From positions 1 through 5,094 of the forward strand of contig JAFVRI010000185.1 in assembly GCA_017504335.1 (NCBI GenBank): a DNA stretch of 5,094 nt. Direction: 5' to 3'. This document shows, in pieces, positions 4,953 through 5,094 of this stretch. Source of the DNA: Clostridia bacterium. GTDB lineage: Bacteria; Bacillota; Clostridia; Oscillospirales; CAG-272. The notes below the pieces were generated by a model. It worked only from the letters and a program-made list of their open reading frames with translations. It searched no databases and was not told where the DNA came from. Each line of letters starts with the position of its first letter. Within the stretch, counting starts at the first letter, position 1. The position numbers and the translations under genes were made by a program.

Positions 4953-5094
4953 AGAATTTTCACCTCAATTCCAAATTGCTCAAATATTTCTTTCCGCGGG
5001 TTTGATTCCACCGTCCCGTCAAAGCCGGGATCGTACCGACGTCCTAAGGATAAATATTTACCGCCCGCCATTTTATTGTAGGGCAAGAGTTCTG
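4949..5094 (-). CDS. Glycyl radical enzyme activase (radical SAM), C-terminal fragment
   Basis: This is the C-terminal 47 residues of a gene that runs off the right edge, so its start is outside the window. ELLPYNKMAGGKYLSLGRRY is the conserved C-terminal stretch of PflA-type activases (compare ELLPYHRLGxxKYExLGxxY), followed by a charged tail ending EVKIL. The CX3CX2C radical-SAM motif would lie outside the window. The family uses a 4Fe-4S cluster and S-adenosylmethionine to abstract hydrogen from the glycine of a partner enzyme, here predicted to be Gly654 of the downstream protein. The stop TGA overlaps the partner's ATG. The GAGGTG ribosome site of the partner lies inside this gene's last codons (4961-4966 on the plus strand). 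Confidence 0.85.
   Translation of the reverse strand, partial: ELLPYNKMAGGKYLSLGRRYDPGFDGTVESNPRKEIFEQFGIEVKIL
4961..4966 (-). promoter_or_regulatory. Shine-Dalgarno site of the glycyl radical enzyme gene
   Basis: Read on the minus strand this is GAGGTG, 8 nt before the ATG at 4952. It lies inside the end of the activase gene and, with the ATGA overlap, fixes the start of the enzyme gene. Confidence 0.8.

Noticed and set aside
4542..5081. Plus-strand open frame (179 codons) at the right end
   Set aside because: Antisense to the enzyme N-terminus and to the activase C-terminus, both recognised by conserved motifs.

Overview
The window looks like the chromosome of a low-to-moderate GC, probably anaerobic and gut-type member of the Firmicutes (Clostridia). 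The reasons are strong AGGAGG-type ribosome binding sites, consensus sigma-A promoter boxes, U-tailed intrinsic terminators, an oxygen-sensitive glycyl radical enzyme with its activase, and heptamer TTCACTN-type repeats of a kind I remember from gut Clostridia. Species cannot be assigned from the sequence alone.

Layout. Bases 21-857 (+) encode an unrecognised polytopic membrane protein, closed by a near-perfect intrinsic terminator (865-896). Bases 966-1664 (+) encode a protein of about 232 residues. It aligns by eye with the C-terminal PEP-binding barrel of PTS enzyme I but lacks most of the catalytic residues, so it may be a pseudoenzyme. An A-tract-rich spacer and a consensus promoter (1706-1734) then drive tRNA-Arg(ACG) at 1776-1852, whose terminator begins at the last base of its CCA end.

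Bases about 1890-2710 form an AT-rich island. It holds an inverted repeat that copies the tRNA 3' end, two facing arrays of heptamers, a 9-bp hairpin with a T-rich tail, an N-terminally short four-helix-bundle (S23/IVP family) protein, and an overlapping small gene of unknown function (2309-2707). Just after it lie a short tRNA T-arm-like sequence and a strong hairpin that could stop transcription from both sides (2765-2805). The island reads as an acquired or rearranged insert behind a tRNA gene.

The right part is a minus-strand operon. The C-terminal end of a radical-SAM glycyl-radical-enzyme activase (4949 to the window edge) overlaps the start of a 678-residue glycyl radical enzyme (2916-4952) by 4 nt. 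The activase would install the glycyl radical on Gly654 of the enzyme, and Cys339 and Glu341 are the predicted active-site pair. The substrate is unknown. Plus-strand and minus-strand transcription converge on the hairpin at 2765-2805.
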